Source: Acidobacteriota bacterium
GTDB lineage: Bacteria > Acidobacteriota > Vicinamibacteria > Vicinamibacterales > UBA2999
Direction of reading: 5' to 3'
Length of the DNA: 57,246 bases
NCBI GenBank assembly: GCA_020851835.1
Contig: JADZBZ010000214.1
Location: 1 to 57,246 of the forward strand
Shown: positions 17,645 through 25,452 of the stretch, piece by piece
Layout: each line of letters starts with the position of its first letter
Numbering within the stretch: the first letter of the stretch is position 1
Translations under genes and position numbers: made by a program
Notes under the pieces: generated by a model
The model's input: the letters and a program-made list of their open reading frames with translations, nothing else
Told to the model about the DNA's origin: nothing
The model's database searches: none

Positions 17645-17867
17645 GGGTGGCGATTGGTCGGCGACGCTCGCGGCGCCCCGGACAATCGCGTTACGGTACC
17701 CGTGACCGAACCCGACGTCAAGGCGCCGGCTCGTTCGTGTCAAGACTCGTTGGAAATGTCCCCTTCCCAAGAAGCTGCTGGAGGCCTGTGGACGCTCGTG
17801 GAAACCCACCCCGTCGTCAGGGCACTGTCACCACGAGCTCATCCGACGACAGACCCGCGCCCCTAGA
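17645..17867. other. Intergenic region upstream of the kinase operon
   Basis: It presumably contains the kinase promoter. I see no gene. It ends at the duplicated PIN fragment. Confidence 0.4.
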
Positions 17868-17996
17868 CCACCGTGCTGCATGCCGGCGCACGGCGGGTCA
17901 CGCGGGATCAACGCGCCCGGATCACCGACGACCGCGTGCGCGTGCCGTACGATTTCCTCGAGTGACCCGCGCCTCTGGTGCCATGGCGTAGCGGGG
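17868..17996 (+). pseudogene. PIN-domain toxin C-terminal fragment (diverged duplicate of 11341-11466)
   Basis: The frame encodes TVLHAGARRVTRDQRARITD, then DRVRVPYDFLE and a stop, nearly the same as the end of the toxin at 11034-11438. The first two thirds and any antitoxin are missing. Similarity continues past the stop into non-coding DNA, so a DNA segment, not just a gene, was copied. Confidence 0.8.
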
Positions 17997-18028
17997 CGGC
18001 TGCTTGACCCCGGCCCGCCAGTCCAGCA

Positions 18029-18193
18029 TCACCGTGAGCGGCCGCGTGCCGCCCGTCCCTCATCGACGCCCACCACGGCGGGCAGCGTCACGGTTGGTGA
18101 CTGCCCGGTCTGCGCCCCGGCCGGCGCGGCGCTCGGGAACCCGAGCAGCGCCGCGAGCACGCCGGCGGGACGCGAGAAAGGGCAGATGCGCAT
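18029..18193 (-). pseudogene. Signal-peptide fragment of a secreted protein
   Basis: From ATG 18193 the frame gives a clear signal peptide (PAGVLAALLGFPSAAPAGAQ) followed by TVTLPAVVGVDEG, then runs into a stop after 54 residues. It begins 8 bp downstream of the stop of the TolB-like fragment on the same strand, so the two were probably an operon. The mature domain is missing and the family cannot be named. Confidence 0.45.
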
Positions 18194-18200
18194 CGCAGCC

Positions 18201-18589
18201 TCATGTCCCGCCGCGCGGGCGGAGCGGCAGCGTCCACACGTTGCCGCGCCGCTCGCCGCGCTCGTAGACCACGAGGTCGCCGCGACGCGACCAGTCCGGG
18301 TACCGGACGTAGACGTTGGCGGGGCCGGCGGGCAGCATCACACCTCGCCGGCGGGTGGCGACGTCGATCCACTGGAGGCTCCATCGCCCCGCGCGCAGCA
18401 TGGCCACCGCGATCCGGGTACCGTCGGGCGACCAGCTCCGCACCCAGGTCTGGCCCGGCTCGTCGGTGAGCCGCCGGAGTGCCCCCGTCGCGAGATCGAT
18501 GACGCCGGCATGCGTGGAGGTGCCGTCCTTGATCTCCACGGCGAGCCGCCGCTCGTCCGGCGACCAGGCGGGATAGCCCACCCACACGG
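18201..18589 (-). pseudogene. TolB/WD40-like beta-propeller protein, C-terminal fragment
   Basis: About 129 residues carry three propeller blades with the TolB-type repeat: YPAWSPDERRLAVEIKDG, then SWSPDGTRIAVAMLRAG, then PDWSRRGDLVVYERG. The 5' side is replaced by repeat copy 4 at 18590. In acidobacteria such propellers are often periplasmic sensor parts of large kinases or secreted proteins; which one is lost with the N-terminus. Confidence 0.7.
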
Positions 18590-18685
18590 CTGTGGCGAGG
18601 GGGCGAAGATCGAACGCAGCACGGGCGTCAGCGTCTGATAACGTTGACTCCGTTACCTGCGGACCCGTTCATAGCGACTATCGTC
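18590..18685 (+). repeat. Dispersed 96-bp repeat, copy 4
   Basis: Same ends and sequence as copies 1-3 and 6. It separates a minus-strand propeller gene cut at its 5' side from a plus-strand quinone oxidoreductase cut at its 5' side, so the two cut genes point away from each other. Confidence 0.95.
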
Positions 18686-19630
18686 TCGCCGACCGGAGTC
18701 ATCCGGCGCGCGCGGCTCCAGCCGCGTCACCTGCCGGCCCACGGCGGGGAGACGGACGTCAAGGCAGGCGACCGCGTGGCCTACCCCATGGTCCGCGGCA
18801 CCTACGCCGAACACCACATCGTCCCCGCCCGCCTCATCATCAAGGTGTCCGACGCGCTGCCGCTCGAAACCGCGGCCGCCGTGCTGCTGCAGGGCACCAC
18901 CGCGCACTACCTCACGCGGTCCACGTTCCCGCTGAAGGACGGGCAGGTCTGCCTGGTGCACGCGGCCGCCGGCGGCGCCGGCGGCCTGGTGGTGCAGATG
19001 GCAAAGGCAGCCGGCGCGCGTGTGATCGGGACGGTGTCCACACAGGCCAAGGCGGAGGAGATCCTGGCCCTCGGCGCCGACCACGCCGTCATCTACACGG
19101 AACAGGACTTCGAAGCCGAAACCATGCGCCTTACCGACGGCCGCGGCGTAGACGTGGTGTACGACTCGGTAGGGAAGACCACGTTCGACAAGAGCCTGGC
19201 GGTGCTGCGGCCGCGCGGCCTGCTGGCGCTGTTCGGCCAGTCCAGCGGCCCGGTGGCGCCGGTAGACCCGCTCAGGCTGAACGCGAAGTCGCTGTTCTTC
19301 ACCCGGCCGTCGCTGGGGCATTACCTGGGCACCACCGAGGAGCTGCGCTGGCGCGCGACCGAGGTGTTCGACCTGGTGGCCGAAGGCCGCCTGAAGGTGC
19401 GCGTGGAGCGGACCTATCCGCTGGCCGAGGCCGCCCAGGCGCATCGGGACCTGGAGAGCCGGAAGACCAGCGGCAAGCTGCTGCTGGCCGTGGGTTACCT
19501 AGGCCTCACGACGCGGGGCCGGCGCGCGCTCGTTCCCGCGCCGGCAACTCTGCGCTGCCATGCCCGGACCCACGAGTCCGGGATGACGACAGGCCACATG
19601 ACCGCGTCTTTGCCGCCACGGCCAGTATGA
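18686..19630 (+). pseudogene. NADPH:quinone oxidoreductase (zinc-independent MDR family), 5'-truncated
   Basis: From about 18748 the frame is a good MDR protein: VKAGDRVAYPMVRGTYAEHH, LLQGTTAHYL, then the NADPH-binding AAAGGAGGLVVQMAKAAGA and VYDSVGKTTFDKSLAVLRP, ending near SGKLLLAV (about 19494). The first about 80 residues, the substrate-side GroES domain, are missing, replaced by repeat copy 4 and a short scrambled stretch. After the true C-terminus the frame continues about 45 codons without family resemblance. It is unlikely to work as a full enzyme. Confidence 0.75.
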
Positions 19631-19952
19631 CCCTGCACATCGGCACGCTGGTTGGGCCCAACGAGATCACGGCGACGGTCGGCGCCGGCGGGATGGGAGA
19701 GGTCTATCGGGATCCGGATTCGAATCTCGGACGCGATGTGGCCATCAAGATCCTCCCGGTCGAGTTCGCCCAGGATGCCGACCGCCGGATGCGCTTCGAA
19801 CGCGAGGCGCGGCTGCTGGCGTCGCTGAACCATCCGCACATCGCGCACGTGTACGGCCTCGAGGCCCACGAGTCGTCTACCGCTCTGGTCATGGTTGAGG
19901 GCGATGACTTGAAGCAACATCTCGAACGGGGGCCGATGGCGGTTGAGGACGC
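19627..19952 (+). pseudogene. Ser/Thr protein kinase (PknB-like), N-terminal fragment
   Basis: From ATG 19627 the frame encodes kinase subdomains I-IV: a glycine loop VGAGGMGEVYR, the ATP lysine in VAIKILP, the C-helix glutamate in FEREARLLASLNHPHIAHVY, and the hinge region ALVMVEGDDLKQHLERGPM. It stops at VEDA, exactly where the MITE-like repeat starts at 19953, so the catalytic loop (HRD, DFG) is absent. Such N-lobe fragments cannot phosphorylate. Confidence 0.75.
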
Positions 19953-20073
19953 CTGTGAAGGGGGGCGAATCTCCAATGAATCAACGCGTGACGATAGTCG
20001 GGATAAACGGGTCCCCGAGGTTGACGGAACCGGCGTTCTCAGACCTTCACGGGAGATTCGCCCCTCGCCACAG
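19953..20073 (-). mobile_element. MITE-like member of the dispersed repeat family (copy 8), with inverted termini
   Basis: Both ends begin CTGTG and, five bases on, share GGGCGAATCTCC in inverted orientation; 19 of 22 terminal positions match. Read on the minus strand, the first 85 bp follow the family order: CTGTGGCGAGGGGCGAA, then GGTCTGAGAACG, GACCCGTTTATC and GACTATCGTC. It then continues about 37 bp to the second terminus, which copies 1-7 lack. A possible 3-bp duplication CGC flanks it. It lies between a cut kinase gene and IS91-like debris. Confidence 0.75.
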
Positions 20074-20235
20074 CGCGGATAGCCGGCGACATCATCTCGT
20101 GGGACCGGTGCTGTCGGTGGTGGCGGGGCACCACGCTTGGGCGAGGCCAGGCCTCCGGCCAACCCGCACACGAGCGTGCACCGTCCCGTGCCGGGGGGCT
20201 GGCGTACGCGGACAGGACCAACGACGGCGCACGCG

Positions 20236-20382
20236 TTACCAGGACGGGTCGTCGCGCGGGAGCGGCGGCGCCCGCGCCGGGCGCGGGGCCGGCACCCCCG
20301 CCGGCAACCCCAGGTGCCGCAGGATCCGCGCCGTCACCGTGCCCGCCTCCAGCAACGCCAGCAGCCGCAGTGCCCCGCCACA
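20236..20382 (-). mobile_element. IS91-family transposase, C-terminal remnant
   Basis: The minus strand encodes ALRLLALLEAGTVTARILRH, then LGLPAGVPAPRPARAPPLP and a stop at 20236-20238. This resembles the end of IS91/IS801-type rolling-circle transposases, where a cysteine-rich region is followed by V..IL.HLGLP and a proline-rich tail. Upstream it is replaced at about 20382 by a slipin fragment. The 160 bp to its left, up to the MITE-like repeat, are GC-rich with small palindromes. Confidence 0.5.
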
Positions 20383-20551
20383 GGCTTCGGCGAAGCTGTC
20401 GCAGGCCGCCGCGGTCCTGAGCGGCGAGCCGGGCGCGATGACGCTGTGCTACCTGCAGACGCTCAACGAAATCGCGGCCGAGCAGAACTCGACGATCGTG
20501 TTCCCGCTGCCAATCGACCTGCTGGGCCTGATGCCGGGAGCCAAGCACTGA
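20383..20551 (+). pseudogene. Slipin/SPFH (Band 7) protein, C-terminal fragment
   Basis: The last 55 residues of a membrane stomatin-like protein: LSQAAAVLSGEPGAMTLCYL, then QTLNEIAAEQNSTIVFPLPI and DLLG. This is the characteristic slipin tail after the coiled region. The membrane anchor and SPFH domain are missing; the left boundary abuts the IS91-like remnant. Confidence 0.75.
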
Positions 20552-20638
20552 ACGGGGAGCCGCACGACGCGCTCGAGGCGCTGGTCAGCGGCGCATCCGG
20601 CCGGCCGGTGGCTCCGCCCACGCCGCCGGCCGTGCGGC

Positions 20639-23314
20639 TCACTCGTCCCTGAGCGCCGTCAAGGGATCCACTCGCGCCGCCCGCCGCGCGGGTGCCCAGG
20701 CGGCGACCAGCGCCACCACGAAGATGGCGATGCCAATCCCGCCGACCACCATCGGGTCGCCGGGCCGTACTTCGAAGAGCAGGCTCGACATGACGCCGCC
20801 GAGCGCCGGCGACAGGGCAACGCCGGCGAACGCGCCCAGGGTCAGCGGCCAGGCCGACTGGCGGACGGTGAGCCCCGCCAGCGACGGTCCGGATGCCCCA
20901 AGCGCCAGGCGGACGCCGAATTCGCGCGTGCGCTGCGAGACGAAGTATGCGAGCACGCCGTAGACGCCAAGGCCCGCCAGCACGAGGCCGATGACCGCGA
21001 AGGCGCCCAGCAGGCGGAGTAGCGTCTCCCGCCAGTCGAGGGAGGCGCCGATGACCGCCGCGAGCGGTCTGGCCTGTGCGGCCGGCAGCCCGGGCTCCAC
21101 TCGCCTCAGCGCCTCGCGGAGCGGCCGCTCCAACCCCGCGGCTCCGGTTCGGCTCCGCGCGACGATGGTCATCACCGGCCACGCGGCCTGGGCGTAGGGC
21201 CGGTAGAACTCGCGTTCGGGCGCGGCGTCCAGGCCGAAATGCCGCACGTTGTCGGCGACCCCGACGATGGTCATCCAGGGATTGCCGCTGTCAGCCCCGC
21301 CGACCCGGAAGCGCTGTCCAACCGGTGAGGCGTCCGGCCAGTAGCGCTCCTGCATCGCGCGATTGACGATCGCCACCGGCGCCCCCTCGCGGCGGTCGTG
21401 CTCGTCGAAGTCGCGGCCTTCGACGAGCGGAATCCCGACGGACGCGAAGTACCCGGGGCAGGTCAGTCGGTAGTTGGCGCTGGGCCGCTGTCCGGGTGGC
21501 GGTACGGGCTGCCCGTCGATGGAGATCCCTCGACTCGCATTGGCCCCGGTGAACGGCAGGTGGCTGATCGCGCCCACGCTGGCGAGGCCGGGCAGTTGTC
21601 CCGCTTCGCGAGTCAGGTCGGCACAGAACGTGGGGCGCGCCGGCGGGCCGTAGGTGTCCGTTTGCGGCAGCGACACCTGGAGGGTGAGGACGCCCTCGGG
21701 ATCGAGTCCTGGTTCCACGGCGAGGAGATGCGCCAAGCTCCTGGCCATCAGCCCGGCAGCGCTCAAGACGACCACGACGAGCGCGACCTCGAGCGCGATC
21801 AGCGCGGACCGTGCCCGGGTCGCAACCGCCGTGGCGCCGCGATCCCCGGCCCTCAGGCCGGCCTGCCAGTCGGCGCGCCGAAGCAGGAGCAGCGGCGCCA
21901 GCCCGACGACCACCGCCGTCAGCATCGACAGCAGCACGGCAAAGGCCGCACCGCGCGCGTCGAGCGAGACCGCGACTTCGCCACGCATGGGCAGCTCGCG
22001 GAACCCGGTGGTGAAGATGAGTTCCACCGCCCGGGTGGCGACCCAGGCCCCCGCCACGCCGACCAGGCCCGCCATCGCGGCAAGCACCGCATTCTCGGCC
22101 AGCAGTTGCCTGGCGATCTGCGAGAGCCGCCCGCCGAGCGCCACGCGCACCGCGAACTCGCGCCGTCTCACCAGGGCCTGGCCGAGCTGCAGGTTGACCA
22201 CGTTCACGCAGGCGATGAGCAGGACGAAGAGCGCGGCCCCCAGCACCGCCCGGAGCATCGGGCGGACGCGCAGCAGGCCGAACTCCGACATGCGGGTCGC
22301 CACCGCGGTCTGGTTCGGGCTCGACTCCGGGTACCGCGCCGCGAGCGAACGGCCGACCTGGTCCATCTCGGCCCGCGCCTGCTCGAAGGTGACGCCGGGG
22401 CGCAGCCGGCCGGCCGCGAAGAACGAGTGGGCGCCGCGCTCTTCGTCCTGGGTCGTCAGGGCGATGGGGATCCAGACACCCGTCCGGCGATCGGGAAATG
22501 CGAAGCCCGCTGGCATCACGCCGACAACGTCGTAGGGGAGGCCGTTGAGGCGGATGGAACGGCCCACGACGTCGGGCGCGCCGCCAAAGTGCGCGTGCCA
22601 GACCCGATCGCTGATGACGGCCACGTGCCGGTCCTGCTCCTCGTCGGCGGTGAACACGCGCCCGAGGGCGGGCGCCGCGCGCAGGACGTCGAAGAGGCTC
22701 GCCGTGGTCCGGAGACCGGGCACCTGCTCCGGCTCCTCCCGGGCGGACACGTTGAGCGTGATGTGCTCCCACAGCGCCAGGGTCTCGAAGCTCTTCGCCT
22801 CCCTGGTCCAGTCCTGGTAGTTGGGTGCCGAGACGATGTAGGGATTGGCCGCGTTGTCGGCGTTGGCGTCCCACAGCAGCACGAGGCGATCGGGTTCGGA
22901 GAACGGCAGCGGACCGAGCAGCATGGCGTCGAACACGCTGAAGACGGCGGTGCTCAGGCCGACGCCGAGGCCCAGGGTCCCAATCACGAGCGCCGAGAAC
23001 GCGGGCCGCAGCCAGACGAGTCGAACCGCCTGCCGCAGGTCGCCCATCGCGCCGGCGCCCCTGGCACCCGCCGGGGTCAGAGACGGCGAACGGCGGCGGC
23101 GGCGCACGGCCATCGCGCGCGCCACCGGTTGCATCCGTTCCAGTTCGCGCGCGACGGCCTCGGCCGCTTCTGCCTCGGACCGCCCGGCACGGAGATAGTC
23201 GCGCTCGAGCAGGCCGAGATGGTCGGTGATCTCCTCGATGACCTCGCGGTGATCGCCGGGCGGCAGCCCCTCCGCCGCGAGTCGCTCGGTTACCCGCGCC
23301 CGCCAGTCAGGCAT
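20639..23314 (-). CDS. ADOP family ABC permease (PadR-linked), second copy
   Basis: The 891-residue protein has an N-terminal helical preface of about 80 residues (LERDYLRAGRSEAEAAEAVA) typical of ADOP proteins. Then come two MacB-like halves with membrane segments near residues 105, 365, 410, 470, 510 and three at the end, and the closing TREFGVRLALGASG and VDPLTALRDE. It overlaps the PadR gene start-to-stop by 8 bp. No ATPase gene is adjacent. It is clearly a paralogue of the permeases at 5403 and 30639, not a recent duplicate, as sequences differ throughout. Confidence 0.9.
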   Translation of the reverse strand: MPDWRARVTERLAAEGLPPGDHREVIEEITDHLGLLERDYLRAGRSEAEAAEAVARELERMQPVARAMAVRRRRRSPSLTPAGARGAGAMGDLRQAVRLVWLRPAFSALVIGTLGLGVGLSTAVFSVFDAMLLGPLPFSEPDRLVLLWDANADNAANPYIVSAPNYQDWTREAKSFETLALWEHITLNVSAREEPEQVPGLRTTASLFDVLRAAPALGRVFTADEEQDRHVAVISDRVWHAHFGGAPDVVGRSIRLNGLPYDVVGVMPAGFAFPDRRTGVWIPIALTTQDEERGAHSFFAAGRLRPGVTFEQARAEMDQVGRSLAARYPESSPNQTAVATRMSEFGLLRVRPMLRAVLGAALFVLLIACVNVVNLQLGQALVRRREFAVRVALGGRLSQIARQLLAENAVLAAMAGLVGVAGAWVATRAVELIFTTGFRELPMRGEVAVSLDARGAAFAVLLSMLTAVVVGLAPLLLLRRADWQAGLRAGDRGATAVATRARSALIALEVALVVVVLSAAGLMARSLAHLLAVEPGLDPEGVLTLQVSLPQTDTYGPPARPTFCADLTREAGQLPGLASVGAISHLPFTGANASRGISIDGQPVPPPGQRPSANYRLTCPGYFASVGIPLVEGRDFDEHDRREGAPVAIVNRAMQERYWPDASPVGQRFRVGGADSGNPWMTIVGVADNVRHFGLDAAPEREFYRPYAQAAWPVMTIVARSRTGAAGLERPLREALRRVEPGLPAAQARPLAAVIGASLDWRETLLRLLGAFAVIGLVLAGLGVYGVLAYFVSQRTREFGVRLALGASGPSLAGLTVRQSAWPLTLGAFAGVALSPALGGVMSSLLFEVRPGDPMVVGGIGIAIFVVALVAAWAPARRAARVDPLTALRDE

Positions 23315-23651
23315 GGCCGAGACCCGCCGCCTTGGTCAGTGCCGTCACGAACGCCGCCCACCGGTTCCGCTGGGCCTTGAGCACCCGCTGCCCCGCGCCG
23401 GTCAGACGGTAGGCGCGGCGTCGGCGCTGTCCGGCCAGCTCCACCCAGCGCCCCACGATCCAGCCGCGGTCCTCCAGCTTGTAGAGCAGCGGGTACAGCG
23501 AAGCGACGTGGAAGACCAGCAGACCGTCGGACCGCCGGGCGATGACGCGCGCGATGTCGTACCCGTGGAGGGGGCCGTCCTCGAGCGCGGAGAGGATCAG
23601 CAGTTCGGCGCTCCCCTTTCGGGCGGCCGACTCGGCGATAGGGTCTCCCAT
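23307..23651 (-). CDS. PadR-like transcriptional regulator (ADOP partner), second copy
   Basis: The 114-residue winged-helix protein has ELLILSALEDGPLHGYDIAR, then VFHVASLYPLLYKLEDRGWI and RRRAYRLTGAGQRVL. It represses or activates the downstream ADOP gene, with which it overlaps. Its start ATG lies inside a perfect 16-bp palindrome (23645-23660), which suggests direct autoregulation. Confidence 0.9.
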   Translation of the reverse strand: MGDPIAESAARKGSAELLILSALEDGPLHGYDIARVIARRSDGLLVFHVASLYPLLYKLEDRGWIVGRWVELAGQRRRRAYRLTGAGQRVLKAQRNRWAAFVTALTKAAGLGHA

Positions 23652-23660
23652 ATATGGGAG
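23645..23660. promoter_or_regulatory. Perfect 16-bp palindrome over the PadR start codon
   Basis: CTCCCATATATGGGAG is fully symmetric and contains the start codon of the PadR gene. It is preceded by an AT-only run (TTATATATAT) that suits a promoter -10 region. A regulator bound here would block both transcription and early elongation. Confidence 0.6.
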
Positions 23661-23818
23661 TTATATATATCATGGCCCGCGTCAACGCGCTGGCCGGGAC
23701 AGGACTTCGCGCACGGGAGCCGGGTGGGGGATGGCCGGCGGCGCCAGCGTGGAAGGCGACGGCGATCGATCCCTCGGACGCGCTGCGCGTGGACTGACCG
23801 ACGCCCCGGCCCGCCCCG

Positions 23819-24664
23819 TCAGGAGGCGGCGTGCTCGAGGATCGACGTCAGCACCGCGGCCGTGCCACGCAGCGGCAGGTTGCTGAGGTAGAAATGACGT
23901 GCCCCGAGCGCCCGCAGAGCGCGGAGCGTCCGGGCGCAGATCTCCACCGGTGTCGCGCCGGATTCGAACTCGGCGACGAGCGCCTCGACCGGGACCGGCA
24001 GGAACTGGCTCAGCATCCGCAGCGTCTTCTCGTTGGCGCTCCGGTAGTAGAACACGCCGAACACGCCGGGGAGGCTCAGGCCCTGGCGAGTCCCTCCGGC
24101 CAGGAAGGCCTCCACCGCACGGGCCTGGTGGTGCGAGACGATTTGCGTGAGGTAGAAGTCGGCGTTCACCCTCGGGTCCAGGAGGAACCGTGCCTGGCCG
24201 GCTGGGTCGGCCACGGGGTTGGCCCAGCCGCCCAGCTCCAGCGCGGGATGCCGCCGCCGGATGGTCTCGCGGAGTTGCCACGCGTGTTCCACGATCCGCG
24301 GACGGCCGACGTGCTTGTCGCCGCCGAGCACGACCAGCGACGGGAACCCGTGGTGAACGGCCTGGTCGGCATAGGCCTGGCAGTACTTCATCGAGTGCTT
24401 CGCCGTGAGGAACGGGATGATGCGCGACCGCGGCACCGCCTCGCCGAGGTTGGTGATGAGGTGGCGCAGGTTGTTCTCCTCCTGGGCGCCCACGGCGCTG
24501 TCGGTGAGCATCACGCGGACGTCGTGGCGCGTGAAGGCCCGGATCGCGTGATAGCTGTCGATCCACGCGTCGATGCCGGCGCTCGATTCCAGCTCGGCCC
24601 GCGGCGGACGCAGCTCGACGGCGATGACGTCGTCGCGGCCGCGCAGATCCTGAAGGAAGCTCAC
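23819..24664 (-). CDS. Methylenetetrahydrofolate reductase family protein
   Basis: The 281-residue TIM-barrel protein resembles MetF. The front has VIAVELRPPRAELES, where MTHFRs carry the catalytic glutamate in a FE.FPP context. The middle has SLVVLGGDKHVGRP, matching the region with the flavin-binding aspartate (RGD). Later come GGWANPVADPAGQARFLL and the substrate-side ADFYLTQIVSHHQARAV. It is shorter than many MetF proteins but complete in this frame. It may reduce methylene-tetrahydrofolate or be a divergent relative, as the usual motifs are altered. It stands alone on the minus strand, 35 bp after a truncated gene. Confidence 0.7.
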   Translation of the reverse strand: MSFLQDLRGRDDVIAVELRPPRAELESSAGIDAWIDSYHAIRAFTRHDVRVMLTDSAVGAQEENNLRHLITNLGEAVPRSRIIPFLTAKHSMKYCQAYADQAVHHGFPSLVVLGGDKHVGRPRIVEHAWQLRETIRRRHPALELGGWANPVADPAGQARFLLDPRVNADFYLTQIVSHHQARAVEAFLAGGTRQGLSLPGVFGVFYYRSANEKTLRMLSQFLPVPVEALVAEFESGATPVEICARTLRALRALGARHFYLSNLPLRGTAAVLTSILEHAAS

Positions 24665-24699
24665 GGGGTGGTGTCGCCGGGGCGCCCACGCCGGCGCTG

Positions 24700-24829
24700 C
24701 TATTTCCGCTCGTTCAGTTTGTAGTCGGCGGGCGGCGCGAACAGGCTGTCGGACAACGCACCGGCCTCTACCGATTGCACGGTGCTCGTCATCGACATGC
24801 CGCCCATCTTGGCCATGATGGCCGCCAGG
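24700..24829 (-). pseudogene. DUF4412-like exported protein, C-terminal fragment
   Basis: About 42 residues remain: GTLAAIMAKMGGMSMTSTVQ, then SVEAGALSDSLFAPPADYKL. The final F.PPADYK motif is typical of small exported DUF4412-type proteins. The 5' side is cut by repeat copy 7 at about 24830. Confidence 0.5.
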
Positions 24830-24889
24830 GTGCCCGAAGGTTAACGGAACGGCCCTTCTCAGACCTGCTCGTTCCTAGCGACTATCGTC
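24830..24889 (+). repeat. Dispersed repeat family, copy 7 (diverged, core inverted)
   Basis: The right end (GTTCCTAGCGACTATCGTC) matches the family end. The preceding core (GGTTAACGGAAC, then TTCTCAGACC) is the reverse complement of the core found in copies 1-6 and 8. The CTGTGGCGAG end is not visible. Flanks are a cut DUF4412-like gene and a cut aldo/keto reductase gene. Confidence 0.7.
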
Positions 24890-25324
24890 TGCAGGTGGTC
24901 TACAACATCTTCGACCAGGCGCCGGAAGATGAGCTGTTCCCGGTGTGCCGGGATCTCAATGTCGCGGTCATTGCGCGCGTGCCGTTCGACGAGGGCACGC
25001 TCACGGGCAAGCTGACTGTGGACAGCAGCTGGCCGGAGGGTGACTTCCGCAACGCCTATTTCACTCCTGACAACCTGCGCGAGAGCGTGCGTCGCGCGGG
25101 AGGCGCTCCGCCCGCTGGTGCCGCCGGGCATGACGATGGCGGAGATGGCGCTACGGTGGATTCTGTCGAACCCCGACGTGAGCGTGGTGATTCCCGGCAT
25201 GCGCAAGGCGCAGCACGTGGAGGCAAACCTGGCCGCAAGTGATGCCGGGCCGCTTCCGGCCGAGCTGCTGGACCAGCTTCGAGCCCATCGCTGGGATCGC
25301 CGGCCTGCGGCCAAGTCTGACTAG
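24890..25324 (+). pseudogene. Aldo/keto reductase, C-terminal half with frameshift
   Basis: Frame one gives LQVVYNIFDQAPEDELFPVC, RDLNVAVIARVPFDEGTLTG and FTPDNLRESV. Frame two then continues LRPLVPPGMTMAEMALRWIL, SNPDVSVVIPGMRKAQHVEA and a stop at 25324. Together they form the second half of an aldo/keto reductase TIM barrel with the NADP-binding IPG segment. The catalytic Tyr and Lys half is missing at the repeat, and the frame changes near 25090-25110. Confidence 0.75.
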
Positions 25325-25330
25325 GCTGGG

Positions 25331-25376
25331 GTCTGGCACGATCGGGGCGATTTTGACGCAGTTCTTGCGTCCCGCC
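25331..25376 (+). repeat. Small hairpin repeat, copy A
   Basis: About 46 bp containing CTGGCACGATCGGG and GACGCAGTTCTTGCGT; a diverged match lies at 27820-27865. The ACGCAG/TTGCGT arms form a small stem. The two copies lie in the same orientation on either side of the large secreted-protein gene. Confidence 0.75.
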
Positions 25377-25452
25377 CGCAGAACGGGCACGTCGGCCTCG
25401 CCGAGGTGCCCGGGCGACAGGGCGGTCGACGCCGCGTGCGGCCGGGGACCAA

